Shown: piece by piece, positions 24,430-32,382 of the stretch
Numbering within the stretch: the stretch's first letter is position 1
Layout: each line of letters opens with the position of its first letter
From: Clostridiales bacterium
Lineage (GTDB): Bacteria > Bacillota_A > Clostridia > Oscillospirales > Oscillospiraceae
Direction: 5' to 3'
NCBI GenBank assembly: GCA_004553625.1
Contig: SFKX01000005.1
Span: 89,614-153,613, forward strand
Length of the DNA stretch: 64,000 nt
Program-made: the position numbers and the translations under genes
The notes under the pieces: generated by a model
Databases searched by the model: none
What the model was told of the DNA's origin: nothing
Seen by the model: only the letters and a program-made list of their open reading frames with translations

Positions 24430-25650
24430 TTATCCTTCGATCAGCGTCAGGGTGCAGGCTGTTGTGCTTTGGGACATGAACGGCAGGCATATGCCGGTTT
24501 CGCCTTTGGCTATCAGCAGCTCTGTGCCGCTGGGGCTGATGAGCATGGGGTAGGTCTCCTCCAGATATATCGGGTCAGCTGTTTCGTCGTAATTTTGGCC
24601 GCCCACAAGGGATATGTCGAGGGTCACGTAGCTCGGCCCGTCAAGGACGGTCTCGATCGTCCAGTATCCGAACCAGCTCTCATCAGCGTAATCGGAATCG
24701 TTGTAGAACCAATCGAGTTCGACCATTCCGCCTGTTTCATCTTCCTGATAGAACCGCAGGCTGAAGTACGCAGGGAGGTCTGTATCCCATGCCGTCGTTT
24801 CAACGAACCAGCCCATGCCCCAGTCCTCGGAGCCGGCAAGCCCGAGCGCCGTCATGCCCCCCCAGCCTTCAGCAAACCAGGGCGCAAGGTCAAGCGGGGC
24901 GTTCATCCATCCGTATTCCGTAAAGTCGAACGCAAGGTAGTCTCCATCCTCCGATAGACACGGGGCAAGACGGCTCATCGCGTCGAGCGACGGCCACCAT
25001 TCACAGGTGTTCCCGCTGCTGTCGGTTATCAAAACCTGCGTATCTGCCTCGTAGGCTACGCCGTCGAGATTTGCAAACAGTAGCACCGGCTCACCGGCCT
25101 CCGAGCGATAGAGGACGTTGGACACCTCGAAGGCGCATGTATTCTTGTTCCACTCCATGCGGTTTATTGAAACCGACGCGTTTTCATCTACCGGCACGAT
25201 GCAGTACAGATGTCCCGCGCCGCCGACTATGTGCTCCGCATCTATCTCGGCAATAAACGGGTATTCCAGCAGCATCGCTTCGTTCTCTTCCCACATCCAT
25301 TCAGGGAAGCCCGCCTCGAAGCCCTCCTCAAAAAGCCCGCCTACATAGTCGAGATACGCCGCGCCGAACATCGTCTGCGGGAAATCTATCCTGTCGCGCA
25401 GCCACATCAGGGAGTTTTGAGCCTCTTCCGAGAACACGGTCTGTTCCGGCGGCTCGGGTGTCGGCTCGGGCTGCTTTTCCGGCGGCTCACTGTCATTTCT
25501 CGTGGGCAATGCGTATTTGCCGCCGCTTCCGCCGGTGCTTGCTGTCGGCTCGTCGGTTTCGGTCTGCTGCGTTTGCGCGCAGGCGCCAAGAGCCAGCAGC
25601 AGGGCCAGCGCCAGCAAAAGCGCGGCCGCTCGTTTTGACGTAGTTCTCAT
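24430..25650 (-). CDS. lipoprotein of unknown function (element cargo)
   Basis: 406 residues. Signal peptide and lipobox LALGAC (Cys24), a Pro/Glu/Thr-rich linker (about 25-70), then an acidic, aromatic-rich extracellular domain with many Trp and Asp-Tyr pairs (for example SEDWGMGWF, YADESWFGYW). No family recognised. Its style resembles the lipoprotein at 37488-39362. It is transcribed from a promoter whose palindromic operator is duplicated upstream of the ten-gene envelope operon, so it probably belongs to the same regulon. Confidence 0.7.
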   Translation of the reverse strand: MRTTSKRAAALLLALALLLALGACAQTQQTETDEPTASTGGSGGKYALPTRNDSEPPEKQPEPTPEPPEQTVFSEEAQNSLMWLRDRIDFPQTMFGAAYLDYVGGLFEEGFEAGFPEWMWEENEAMLLEYPFIAEIDAEHIVGGAGHLYCIVPVDENASVSINRMEWNKNTCAFEVSNVLYRSEAGEPVLLFANLDGVAYEADTQVLITDSSGNTCEWWPSLDAMSRLAPCLSEDGDYLAFDFTEYGWMNAPLDLAPWFAEGWGGMTALGLAGSEDWGMGWFVETTAWDTDLPAYFSLRFYQEDETGGMVELDWFYNDSDYADESWFGYWTIETVLDGPSYVTLDISLVGGQNYDETADPIYLEETYPMLISPSGTELLIAKGETGICLPFMSQSTTACTLTLIEG

Positions 25651-25716
25651 AAGCGCTCCTTTCCGGTCTCCCGCTCCGGGCGAGACCGCCGCGGAATATA
25701 TGCCTTCATATCAGCT

Positions 25717-25761
25717 ATTGTAAAGCCTTTTCCGCGCCCGCGCCCTACCCGCAGCGGGTAG
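25717..25761 (-). promoter_or_regulatory. promoter with CTACCCGCTGCGGGTAG operator (copy 1)
   Basis: A perfect 17-bp palindrome (25745-25761), 22 bp, then TACAAT (25722-25717) on the minus strand, 67 bp before the lipoprotein start. The palindrome edge sits where the -35 box would be, as for a class II activator site. About 46 of 50 bases match copy 2 at 44710-44754. Confidence 0.65.
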
Positions 25762-25789
25762 TCTTTTCTCCGAGACAGGAGCCGCAGCG

Positions 25790-26407
25790 TCAGTACAAGG
25801 GATTTATCCAGCCGTTGGAGATCATGTAAAAGGCCAAGTCCACCGCTTTGGAGAAGCCGGTCTTGCCGAGCATATTCATCTTGTGGTATTTGACGGTGTT
25901 CTCGCTTATGAACAGTTCCCGGGCGATCTCCTTGTTGGTCATGTGCCTGCACATCAGCCGGAGCACCTCCATCTCCCGGTCGGTCAGCGGGGCCTCCCCC
26001 TGGGGCATGGGTATGGTCCTGGGCTCCGGAAAGCTGCTGCCGCCGGCCATTACCTCGCGAGCCACCTCGAGAAAATAGTTCAGGCTCCGGCTCTTGTAGA
26101 CGAAGCCGTTGGCTCCGGCGGCTTTGGCCCGGGGAATATAGGTGATCTCGTCAAACGCGGTCATTACGATAATCTTGAGCTCCCCATATGCCTTGCGTAT
26201 GGCCTCCACCGCTTTGAGCCCGGACGCCCCGCCCTCCGTGCACACGTCTATCAGCACCAGGTCCGGGTGCAGGTGCCGGCAGAAATCGAGGGCATAGTCG
26301 GCGTTCGGCACTTCGCCCACCACGGTAAAATCCCCGGCAGCCGTGAGCGCCGTCGTCAGCGATTCGCGCATGGACGCGTGGTCCTCCACTATCAGAACTT
26401 TGAACAT
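25790..26407 (-). CDS. NarL/FixJ-type response regulator
   Basis: 205 residues. The receiver domain (1-120) has the acidic pair E8-D9 (VEDH), phosphoacceptor Asp in LVLIDVCTEGG (about 54) and Lys in VYKSRS. The LuxR-type HTH follows (about 138-200: LTDREMEVLRLMCRHMTNKEIARELFISENTVKYH). The ATG at 26407 overlaps the kinase gene by 16 bp and is preceded by GGAGG. It is the obvious candidate to bind the palindromic operators at 25745-25761 and 44738-44754. Confidence 0.9.
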   Translation of the reverse strand: MFKVLIVEDHASMRESLTTALTAAGDFTVVGEVPNADYALDFCRHLHPDLVLIDVCTEGGASGLKAVEAIRKAYGELKIIVMTAFDEITYIPRAKAAGANGFVYKSRSLNYFLEVAREVMAGGSSFPEPRTIPMPQGEAPLTDREMEVLRLMCRHMTNKEIARELFISENTVKYHKMNMLGKTGFSKAVDLAFYMISNGWINPLY

Positions 26408-27831
26408 TCCTGCAAAGCCTCCTTCGGGACAGAAATTTCGATACGGAACCGGGGAACGGTATGCAGCTCAAGCGTGCCGCCGAGCCTGTCTATCCTGCGG
26501 CGCATCCCGCCTATGCCGCCGCCCTCGCGCACCGGCCCGGAAGGCGGCAGCCCGTTGTCCGTCACCGTCATGCGCCAGCAGTCATTCTGGAAGAAATGGA
26601 ACTGGACGCGGGTGGCATAGCCGTGTCGCACGGCGTTGGTGACGCACTCCACGGCGATCTCGGCAAAGCTGTCCGCCGCGTCAGCGTCCTCGGGCAGTTC
26701 GCCGCGGAACTCCACGGACACGTCCATGCCCTGGAACGTCTCTCTCAGCCTCTCCAGGCGGTGGGCGGGGCTCGGCCTCCTGTCCTCACGGAGCGCCGTG
26801 GGAAGGCTGCAGGCGAAGTCCATCAGTAGGGCCTCATCGGGCTGCTGGTGGTCCCGCAGGGCGCGGAGCAGGAGGCTTATACGCTGCCCGAGCAAGTCGT
26901 GCACCCGGCCCTTGCTCCGGGCTATCTCCTCCGCTTCACAGATGGCCTGCAAGTTTTCGATGGTGTGGCGAAGCTCCTGCCCGCGTTTTTCCAGCGCCCT
27001 GTTCCGCTCGGCGAGGAGCGTCACGGCGTCCCAGCGCTCCGTGACGTCGTCGGCGGTAAGCAGCACCAGCGTCCGGCAGCCCATCGGGATGTCGTGCGCG
27101 GACACGCTCCACACGGAGGAGTCCGGAAGGCGGAACACCTGCTGCCCGCCAAGCGTCTCCCGCTCGCAGCCGCAGAGCGGGCCGCTGTCCAGAAGCCGCC
27201 TGAACTCCACGCCGTTTTGCAGGGCCTGACCCGTCATCTGCCTTGCCAGCGCGTCCATCCGGCGGTTGCACAGCAGGATGTCTCCCTCCGGGCGGAAGAA
27301 CAGCAGCCCCGTGTGCAGGCTGTCGATGGCCTCCTTGACGGATATGTAAGATAGCTGGGTCCGGAGCTCCCGCCGGCGCATCAGGCAGATGTGCGCGCTG
27401 CGCAGCAGGAAAAACAAAATGCCGGCAAGAAAAAGGAAGGGATACGCAGGCCCCATGATGAGCTCGGCCACGGGCAGCAGGACTGCAGCCCCGCCGACGG
27501 CGAAAAACGGCCAGACGAGCTCCGCTGACACCGCCGCTGAGACGCCCAGCACCGCCGTGAGCAGGAATACGGCCTGCCGCGCCGGACCATAGGCGCCGGG
27601 CGCCAGAAAGCCGCAGTAGAGCGCATACTGCACCTGGGCGAGGAGCGCGGCGAAGATAAACAAAACCGCAAGCACGGCGCACTCCATGCCGTTTTCCAGC
27701 CTGCGCGCCCAGCCGGCTGGCAGGCGGCGGATGCTGTAGGAAATGGCCAGGGTTTGCAGTACGATGCACAGCGCGAGCGCCATGACCAGCGCCGTCAGCG
27801 CCCAATTCGGCAGACGGTAGAACTCAGTCAC
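26392..27831 (-). CDS. membrane sensor histidine kinase
   Basis: About 479 residues. Six or so N-terminal TM helices (about 10-165), a PAS-like segment (about 175-270: SLHTGLLFFRPEGDILLCNRRM), a dimerisation helix with candidate phospho-His in ARSKGRVHDLLGQRI, and an HATPase_c domain (AVECVTNAVRHG, DNGLPPSG, GGGIGGMRRRI). It is of the NarX/LytS-like class that partners NarL regulators. The GTG at 27831 has GGGAGG 8 bp upstream; the earlier GTG at 27840 is too close. It overlaps both neighbours in a four-gene operon. Confidence 0.85.
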   Translation of the reverse strand: MTEFYRLPNWALTALVMALALCIVLQTLAISYSIRRLPAGWARRLENGMECAVLAVLFIFAALLAQVQYALYCGFLAPGAYGPARQAVFLLTAVLGVSAAVSAELVWPFFAVGGAAVLLPVAELIMGPAYPFLFLAGILFFLLRSAHICLMRRRELRTQLSYISVKEAIDSLHTGLLFFRPEGDILLCNRRMDALARQMTGQALQNGVEFRRLLDSGPLCGCERETLGGQQVFRLPDSSVWSVSAHDIPMGCRTLVLLTADDVTERWDAVTLLAERNRALEKRGQELRHTIENLQAICEAEEIARSKGRVHDLLGQRISLLLRALRDHQQPDEALLMDFACSLPTALREDRRPSPAHRLERLRETFQGMDVSVEFRGELPEDADAADSFAEIAVECVTNAVRHGYATRVQFHFFQNDCWRMTVTDNGLPPSGPVREGGGIGGMRRRIDRLGGTLELHTVPRFRIEISVPKEALQECSKF

Positions 27832-30244
27832 GGGTCTCACCTCCCAAGGGTAGGGTCAGGCAGATGCCGACGGCGTCGTCGAGATCCTTGCAGGCTATCT
27901 GCCCGCCCGAGCCGGTCACCGCCGCTGTCAGCTCCTCCGAGAAGCGCCATTCCACGGGGTCGCTGCCCGGGAGGAAACGGAATGTCAGCCGCCCAACCTC
28001 CGCCTCAAGCCAGCCCATGAGCGGCGAGGCCTCTGCCTTCAGCGCAAGGGATATGGTCTCAAAGGCGAAGTCGTAGCAGAGCGAGGCGCTGCGTATCTCC
28101 ATGGGGCCGCTCTGCCCACAGCGGATGAGCGTCTGCAGCCCCGAATAGCGGGCCAGCTCAGCCAGCTCGTCGAGGTAAATGCCGAGTTCGTCCCCGAGCA
28201 GGGCTTCGCCCTGACAGGCCAGGAAGAACAGGTTGCACCTGCGCTTTATGTGGCACAGGCACAGGATGATGTATGCGGCCGCGTCCCTCGGCTGCTCCGT
28301 TTCAGGCAGGCTTTTGATGAGGCCCGCCAGAGAGGAAACGCGCTGCTCCATATCCCGGTCCAGCTGTTCAAACAGGACCCGGTTTGCTTCCGCAGTCATG
28401 AGGCGTCTTTTGACCTCGCCCTCCTCGCGCAGGAGGGCGTTGGCCGCCTCCAAACGGGCCTGCACAGCCTGTATCTCCTGCCGCAGCCGGTTCAGCTGTG
28501 AGAGATCCTCCTGCCACACGGCCATGCCGCCGTGGATGGCGACCGCGTGGAGCTGCGTGTCCTTGTCCCGGAGCAGCGGGTGCTCCATATCCGTGAGCAG
28601 CCGTCTCCAGATGGAGCGGGATATGGGAGACGCATCGCGGGAGGAAAGAACCGTGCGTCCGTCCTCATCCAGCAGGGCCAGACTGATGGGCGCAGCAGCA
28701 AACAGCCTGTGGTATCGGATATTGACCGGAATCAGTCCCGCGCGGAGTACTGTTTCAAAAAACAGAACGGAAATAATACAGATGCAGACCGTTATATCGC
28801 TCTCCCACGCCAGAGGTATGCGGCAAATATAGGCGACGACATACGCGAGCAGGCCCGCACAGAGGAGCAGTGGGAACACTTTGCCGCCCCAGTATTTGCT
28901 CCTGCGTCCTTTGCAGAAGAGTTTTACAAGGGCCAGCGCAAAAAACAGGAGTGAAAAGGCTGCAACAATCCAATATCCCGGTCCGTACCGGTAGTCTGAG
29001 GCCCAGTCCCCGGCCGGGTCAAAACGAAACACCAGCTGGTGGAGATCGTTTGTGAGTACCAATAGCACAGAGAGGGCATAGCAGGCCAGAGGCGGCCACA
29101 GAGGGCTCAGCGGCTTTTTCTCACCCTCCGGATGGTCCAGGATTACGGCCAGATACAGCAGCGTTACCGGAAGGGCAAGCTGAAAGATGTAATAGCCGTA
29201 CCAGCACATCCGGCACAGAATCCCATCTGCTGTCAACTGATATTTGAACAGGCGCAGCAGCAGCCATCCCACCATCAGCCAGCCCATAACCCCCACTACC
29301 CGGCGGACATCCCGGCGGATCATCCGATGGGATACCGTCCCCTTCCACAACAGGATGGCGGCGGCAAGGAGCAGGGCGGATAAAATATGCTCCCGGAGAT
29401 CTGCTGTGGTATAGCGCCGGATGTGGAGCACCTGCCGGCGCAGGTCCCGGCTGCTGTCTCCGGCAAGCTCCAGAAACCAGTCGTAGTCCTCCTCGCTCAG
29501 CGTATGGGCCGCGCTGTAATCGCCGGGAAAGCCCTGCGGCCTTTCGCCGCTTGCGGGGGGCAGGCCGGCGGACAGCAGCGCCTCGTCCAGACCGGGCTCC
29601 AGTGCGAGCGGAGAATCCGAGAGCAGGCCCAGGCGGAAGGACAGCGTCCCCTCCTCCGGCACGATTATCTCGTAGTTTTCTCCGTTTCGTTTCCATTCGG
29701 CGACCTCGTAGTCCAGGCAGATCAAAATGGGGGCATCCGACCCGTCCAGCTCAAATCCTCCATTCCGGTTGAGGTGTTCCAGGAAGTCCAGGGCATCCTG
29801 TTTTGCAGGCTCCTTCTGATTCAGTCCGTAGGACAGCGCACCCATGGCCAGCATATTGCGGATGACAGAGAAGCTGCTCATGCCGACAGGGGTGCGGCTG
29901 TGCAGGAGGCTGCCCCAGCCTGTGATTACCTCGTCTGTCCGTGTACGGTCCACCGCCAACACCACCGTACCCAGCACATGAGGATACCAGTACCGGCCGA
30001 CGCCCCGCCTCATGGCCGGGACCGCCTGCACATCGAAGCAGGCGACCGCATTGCCCCGGGATACCTCCGCATACAGGGTATCCTCCGGCTCCCTGGGGAT
30101 ATAACCGGGGAGGAATGTGTTCAAGACTGTGCAGTACTCCTCTGAGCCCTCTGCTGCGGAAATCAAATGCCCCCCGGCAACTGCCCTGCTGCATCCGCCA
30201 AGCAACAGGCACAGCAGTATTAGGGGCAAAAAACGTATCTTCAT
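27824..30244 (-). CDS. lipoprotein-type 7TM sensor with a kinase-like cytoplasmic tail
   Basis: 806 residues. Signal peptide with lipobox LLGGC (Cys18), an extracellular domain (about 19-275), then about eight TM helices (about 280-525) like the histidine-kinase 7TM sensor module. A PAS-like stretch (APISLALLDEDGRTVLSS), a long coiled coil (about 600-650) and a GHKL-like terminal region follow. The expected phospho-His is not evident in the dimerisation helix (ANRVLFEQLDRDMEQR) and no N-box asparagine is seen, so it is probably a pseudokinase. The start overlaps the zinc-ribbon gene by ATGA and the end overlaps the true kinase, implying a three-protein signalling complex. Confidence 0.7.
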   Translation of the reverse strand: MKIRFLPLILLCLLLGGCSRAVAGGHLISAAEGSEEYCTVLNTFLPGYIPREPEDTLYAEVSRGNAVACFDVQAVPAMRRGVGRYWYPHVLGTVVLAVDRTRTDEVITGWGSLLHSRTPVGMSSFSVIRNMLAMGALSYGLNQKEPAKQDALDFLEHLNRNGGFELDGSDAPILICLDYEVAEWKRNGENYEIIVPEEGTLSFRLGLLSDSPLALEPGLDEALLSAGLPPASGERPQGFPGDYSAAHTLSEEDYDWFLELAGDSSRDLRRQVLHIRRYTTADLREHILSALLLAAAILLWKGTVSHRMIRRDVRRVVGVMGWLMVGWLLLRLFKYQLTADGILCRMCWYGYYIFQLALPVTLLYLAVILDHPEGEKKPLSPLWPPLACYALSVLLVLTNDLHQLVFRFDPAGDWASDYRYGPGYWIVAAFSLLFFALALVKLFCKGRRSKYWGGKVFPLLLCAGLLAYVVAYICRIPLAWESDITVCICIISVLFFETVLRAGLIPVNIRYHRLFAAAPISLALLDEDGRTVLSSRDASPISRSIWRRLLTDMEHPLLRDKDTQLHAVAIHGGMAVWQEDLSQLNRLRQEIQAVQARLEAANALLREEGEVKRRLMTAEANRVLFEQLDRDMEQRVSSLAGLIKSLPETEQPRDAAAYIILCLCHIKRRCNLFFLACQGEALLGDELGIYLDELAELARYSGLQTLIRCGQSGPMEIRSASLCYDFAFETISLALKAEASPLMGWLEAEVGRLTFRFLPGSDPVEWRFSEELTAAVTGSGGQIACKDLDDAVGICLTLPLGGETRD

Positions 30245-30594
30245 GGCGCCACCGGCTCCCCAGGCTCCTTCATTCTCCCGGCGCACTCACGGCACATATC
30301 CATCTCGTCGCAGATGAGAAAGCAGGAGTCGCAGACCAGCCTCCGGCAGATGGGGCATTGGCTGAAGCGCTCCCTCGCCTCCTGCCCGGCGGTCAGCCGG
30401 GCACGCTGCCGCTCGCGCTGGTAGATGGCGTCGTAGAGCTCCTTTTTCTCACGGTGCTCCGACGCCTGCGCCGCTTTGGAAAAAGGTATGCTGCTGCTGT
30501 ACCAATATTCTCCGCACACCTCGCAGCGAATGGAAAAGCAGAAATACTGCGGTGCTGAACAATCCTCCAGATGGCCGGACAACAGACTTGTCAT
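30241..30594 (-). CDS. small double zinc-ribbon protein
   Basis: 117 residues. CEVCG near the middle of the N-terminal half, then CPICRRLVCDSC and CDEMDMCREC in the C-terminal half, form Cys pairs that should bind two or more zinc ions. A helix rich in Arg/Glu joins them. ATG 30594 follows AAAGGAGGCACGCGG; the open frame upstream is not coding. It is the first gene of the sensor-kinase-regulator operon and couples by ATGA to the 7TM sensor. Three inverted repeats lie in its upstream region. Function unknown. Confidence 0.65.
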   Translation of the reverse strand: MTSLLSGHLEDCSAPQYFCFSIRCEVCGEYWYSSSIPFSKAAQASEHREKKELYDAIYQRERQRARLTAGQEARERFSQCPICRRLVCDSCFLICDEMDMCRECAGRMKEPGEPVAP

Positions 30595-30614
30595 ACCGCG
30601 TGCCTCCTTTACAT

Positions 30615-30642
30615 TTCTGCTCCTGTTATAACAGGAGCAGAA
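30615..30642. promoter_or_regulatory. 28-bp perfect palindrome in the leader of the two-component operon
   Basis: Positions 30615-30628 are the exact reverse complement of 30629-30642 (half-site TTCTGCTCCTGTTA). It lies about 20 bp before the zinc-ribbon start codon, so it could be an operator or an RNA hairpin that affects the ribosome site. Confidence 0.5.
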
Positions 30643-30662
30643 GGCGGAGCATATGGTCTGCC

Positions 30663-30696
30663 GGATACTTTTTACCGCATTTTGCAAAAAGTATCC
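30663..30696. repeat. inverted repeat, 11-bp arms
   Basis: GGATACTTTTT (30663-30673) and AAAAAGTATCC (30686-30696) around a 12-bp spacer, upstream of the zinc-ribbon gene. Possible operator. Confidence 0.4.
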
Positions 30697-30710
30697 ATTG
30701 GATAATAGAG

Positions 30711-30748
30711 AACGCGCACAAAACCGTTAGGCTGGTTTTGTGCGCGTT
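30711..30748 (-). terminator. long stem-loop between the LuxR-sensor gene and the two-component operon
   Basis: A perfect 15-bp stem (AACGCGCACAAAACC and its complement) with an 8-base loop, 20 bp past the end of the LuxR sensor gene. There is no T-run, so its role as a terminator is uncertain. Confidence 0.4.
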
Positions 30749-30768
30749 GCTGTATTGAGCAGTTGGCC

Positions 30769-32361
30769 TTAGAAAAGCTCCTGAAGCCTTCCGCAGCGGC
30801 GGAGAAGGTCAATGTAGAGCATCAGCTCGTCCCGTGAGGCCACGCCGAGTTTCTCGTAGATGCTCCGGTTGTGCTTCCTGACCGTGCTCATGCTGATGAA
30901 CGCGAGGTCGGGTATTTCCGATATCTCGTGCCCGTCTATATAGTAGCGGAGGATGTTCCGCTCCGCCTCCGTGAGCAGGTCCTTACGCTCCACGAACTGG
31001 TCGAATAGCTCCGCTATATTGGGCGGCAGGTCGCCCTGTTCCAGCCGTTGGTTCCGCGCCCGGGCGTGCAGGAACTCCGCGAGCTCGTCCACCTCGGAGA
31101 TGCCGGAGTATATGCCTGGCTCCGGCATTTCCTCCAGCTGGAAGCGCTTAAGGCTGTCGGTGATGGGCCGGACAAATCTCCGCGACAGAAAGAAGGAGAG
31201 AGCCAAGAGCGCCAGAAGCAGCCCCAGGGCCGCGATGACCCAGGTCTTTTGCACGTCGGCTGTGTATGCGGCGTAGCTGTCCTGCGGTATCAGGATGGCG
31301 GCGGCCCAGACGGTGTCCCCGGCCTCGCCCCTGGATATCTGAACGGTCTGGTGCAGGCCGATATACCGCTCGGAGCCCGAGTCGTATTCGTTGTAGTAGC
31401 GCCCATGGTGGATGGCGAGGGTCTCGTGTCCGTCCAGATAGGTGCCGCTGACGCTGCCGACCAGCCCCTCGGAGAGCATGAGCCGGCCGTCCCGCAAAGG
31501 GGCCAGCACGGTCACGGCGGAGCCGAATTTTCCATCCAGCGCGGGATAGGACAATTGGAAGTACAGCGCGCTCAGCTCGACGCCGCAGACGCCGTATATG
31601 CTCCCATCGCTGCCCACGATGGGGACGCACAGCAGCATGGCGGACTCCCAAGTGTCCTTCAGATCAATCCGGCGGGACCAAAAATAGCGCTCCGCCGGCC
31701 TGTCCACGGAGCTGTCCATGAGCTCCCGGCAGCCCGGGAGCTGGTCGGTGTCAAACTCCAGGTTCCATCTGTTGTGGAGCTCCAGATCCTTTTGCCGGGC
31801 GATGTCGGGGATACCGCGGAAGTAGACCACCGTAGGCGTGACCGGGCTGCTGGCGCTGAGGTTGGAGTAGCGCAGGTGGATGCCGCTCCGCGAGTGCTCC
31901 GCCACCTCCAAAGAGGTGTTGGCCGTCGCGTCCAGGATCACATATGCGCCGTTGCAGTCGGCTGTCTGCAGGGTCGTGTTGACCAGCGGGTACATGACCT
32001 GCTGCAGCCTCAGCAGCCGCTCCGGGTCGTCGTTGGCTTCCCCGAGCGTGACGCCCTCCTGCGCCAGCGCCGCTTCAAGCTCGCGGCTAAGCTCCCTGGA
32101 GAGCTTCAGGCTCTGGGCGGTCAGGCGGTCGAGATGACTGGTCAGGCTGTCCCTTGTGTTGTTCATGTGCAGCTCCATCACCTCATGGAGCTGCACGTCG
32201 TTTTGAGAAAAGGCCCCGGCGATGGACAGGAGGAGGATGACCGCCGCAAAGACCACGAGGATCATGGACACCCAGTAGAGCATCAGCTTTCTCTGCATAC
32301 CCACGCTCTGCCTTTTGGCAAAGGCGTTCAGCGCCCGGAACTCCCTCAGCTTGTTCAGCAC
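30769..32361 (-). CDS. membrane-anchored LuxR-type regulator with extracellular Cache-like sensor
   Basis: 530 residues. TM1 (about 25-50), a large extracellular region (about 51-335) of double-Cache type (AYVILDATANTSLE, IVGSDGSIYGVCGVEL), TM2 (about 336-357), a HAMP-like linker, and a C-terminal LuxR HTH (about 462-520: LTEAERNILRYYIDGHEISEI...STVRKHNRSIYEKLGV). There is no receiver or kinase, so it would be a one-component transmembrane transcription factor. The start is GTG 32361 with GGAAGGAGGAG. It follows the solute-binding lipoprotein gene by 21 bp, so ligand-loaded binding protein may signal to it. Confidence 0.75.
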   Translation of the reverse strand: MLNKLREFRALNAFAKRQSVGMQRKLMLYWVSMILVVFAAVILLLSIAGAFSQNDVQLHEVMELHMNNTRDSLTSHLDRLTAQSLKLSRELSRELEAALAQEGVTLGEANDDPERLLRLQQVMYPLVNTTLQTADCNGAYVILDATANTSLEVAEHSRSGIHLRYSNLSASSPVTPTVVYFRGIPDIARQKDLELHNRWNLEFDTDQLPGCRELMDSSVDRPAERYFWSRRIDLKDTWESAMLLCVPIVGSDGSIYGVCGVELSALYFQLSYPALDGKFGSAVTVLAPLRDGRLMLSEGLVGSVSGTYLDGHETLAIHHGRYYNEYDSGSERYIGLHQTVQISRGEAGDTVWAAAILIPQDSYAAYTADVQKTWVIAALGLLLALLALSFFLSRRFVRPITDSLKRFQLEEMPEPGIYSGISEVDELAEFLHARARNQRLEQGDLPPNIAELFDQFVERKDLLTEAERNILRYYIDGHEISEIPDLAFISMSTVRKHNRSIYEKLGVASRDELMLYIDLLRRCGRLQELF

Positions 32362-32382
32362 GGCGTCTCCTCCTTCCCTATG

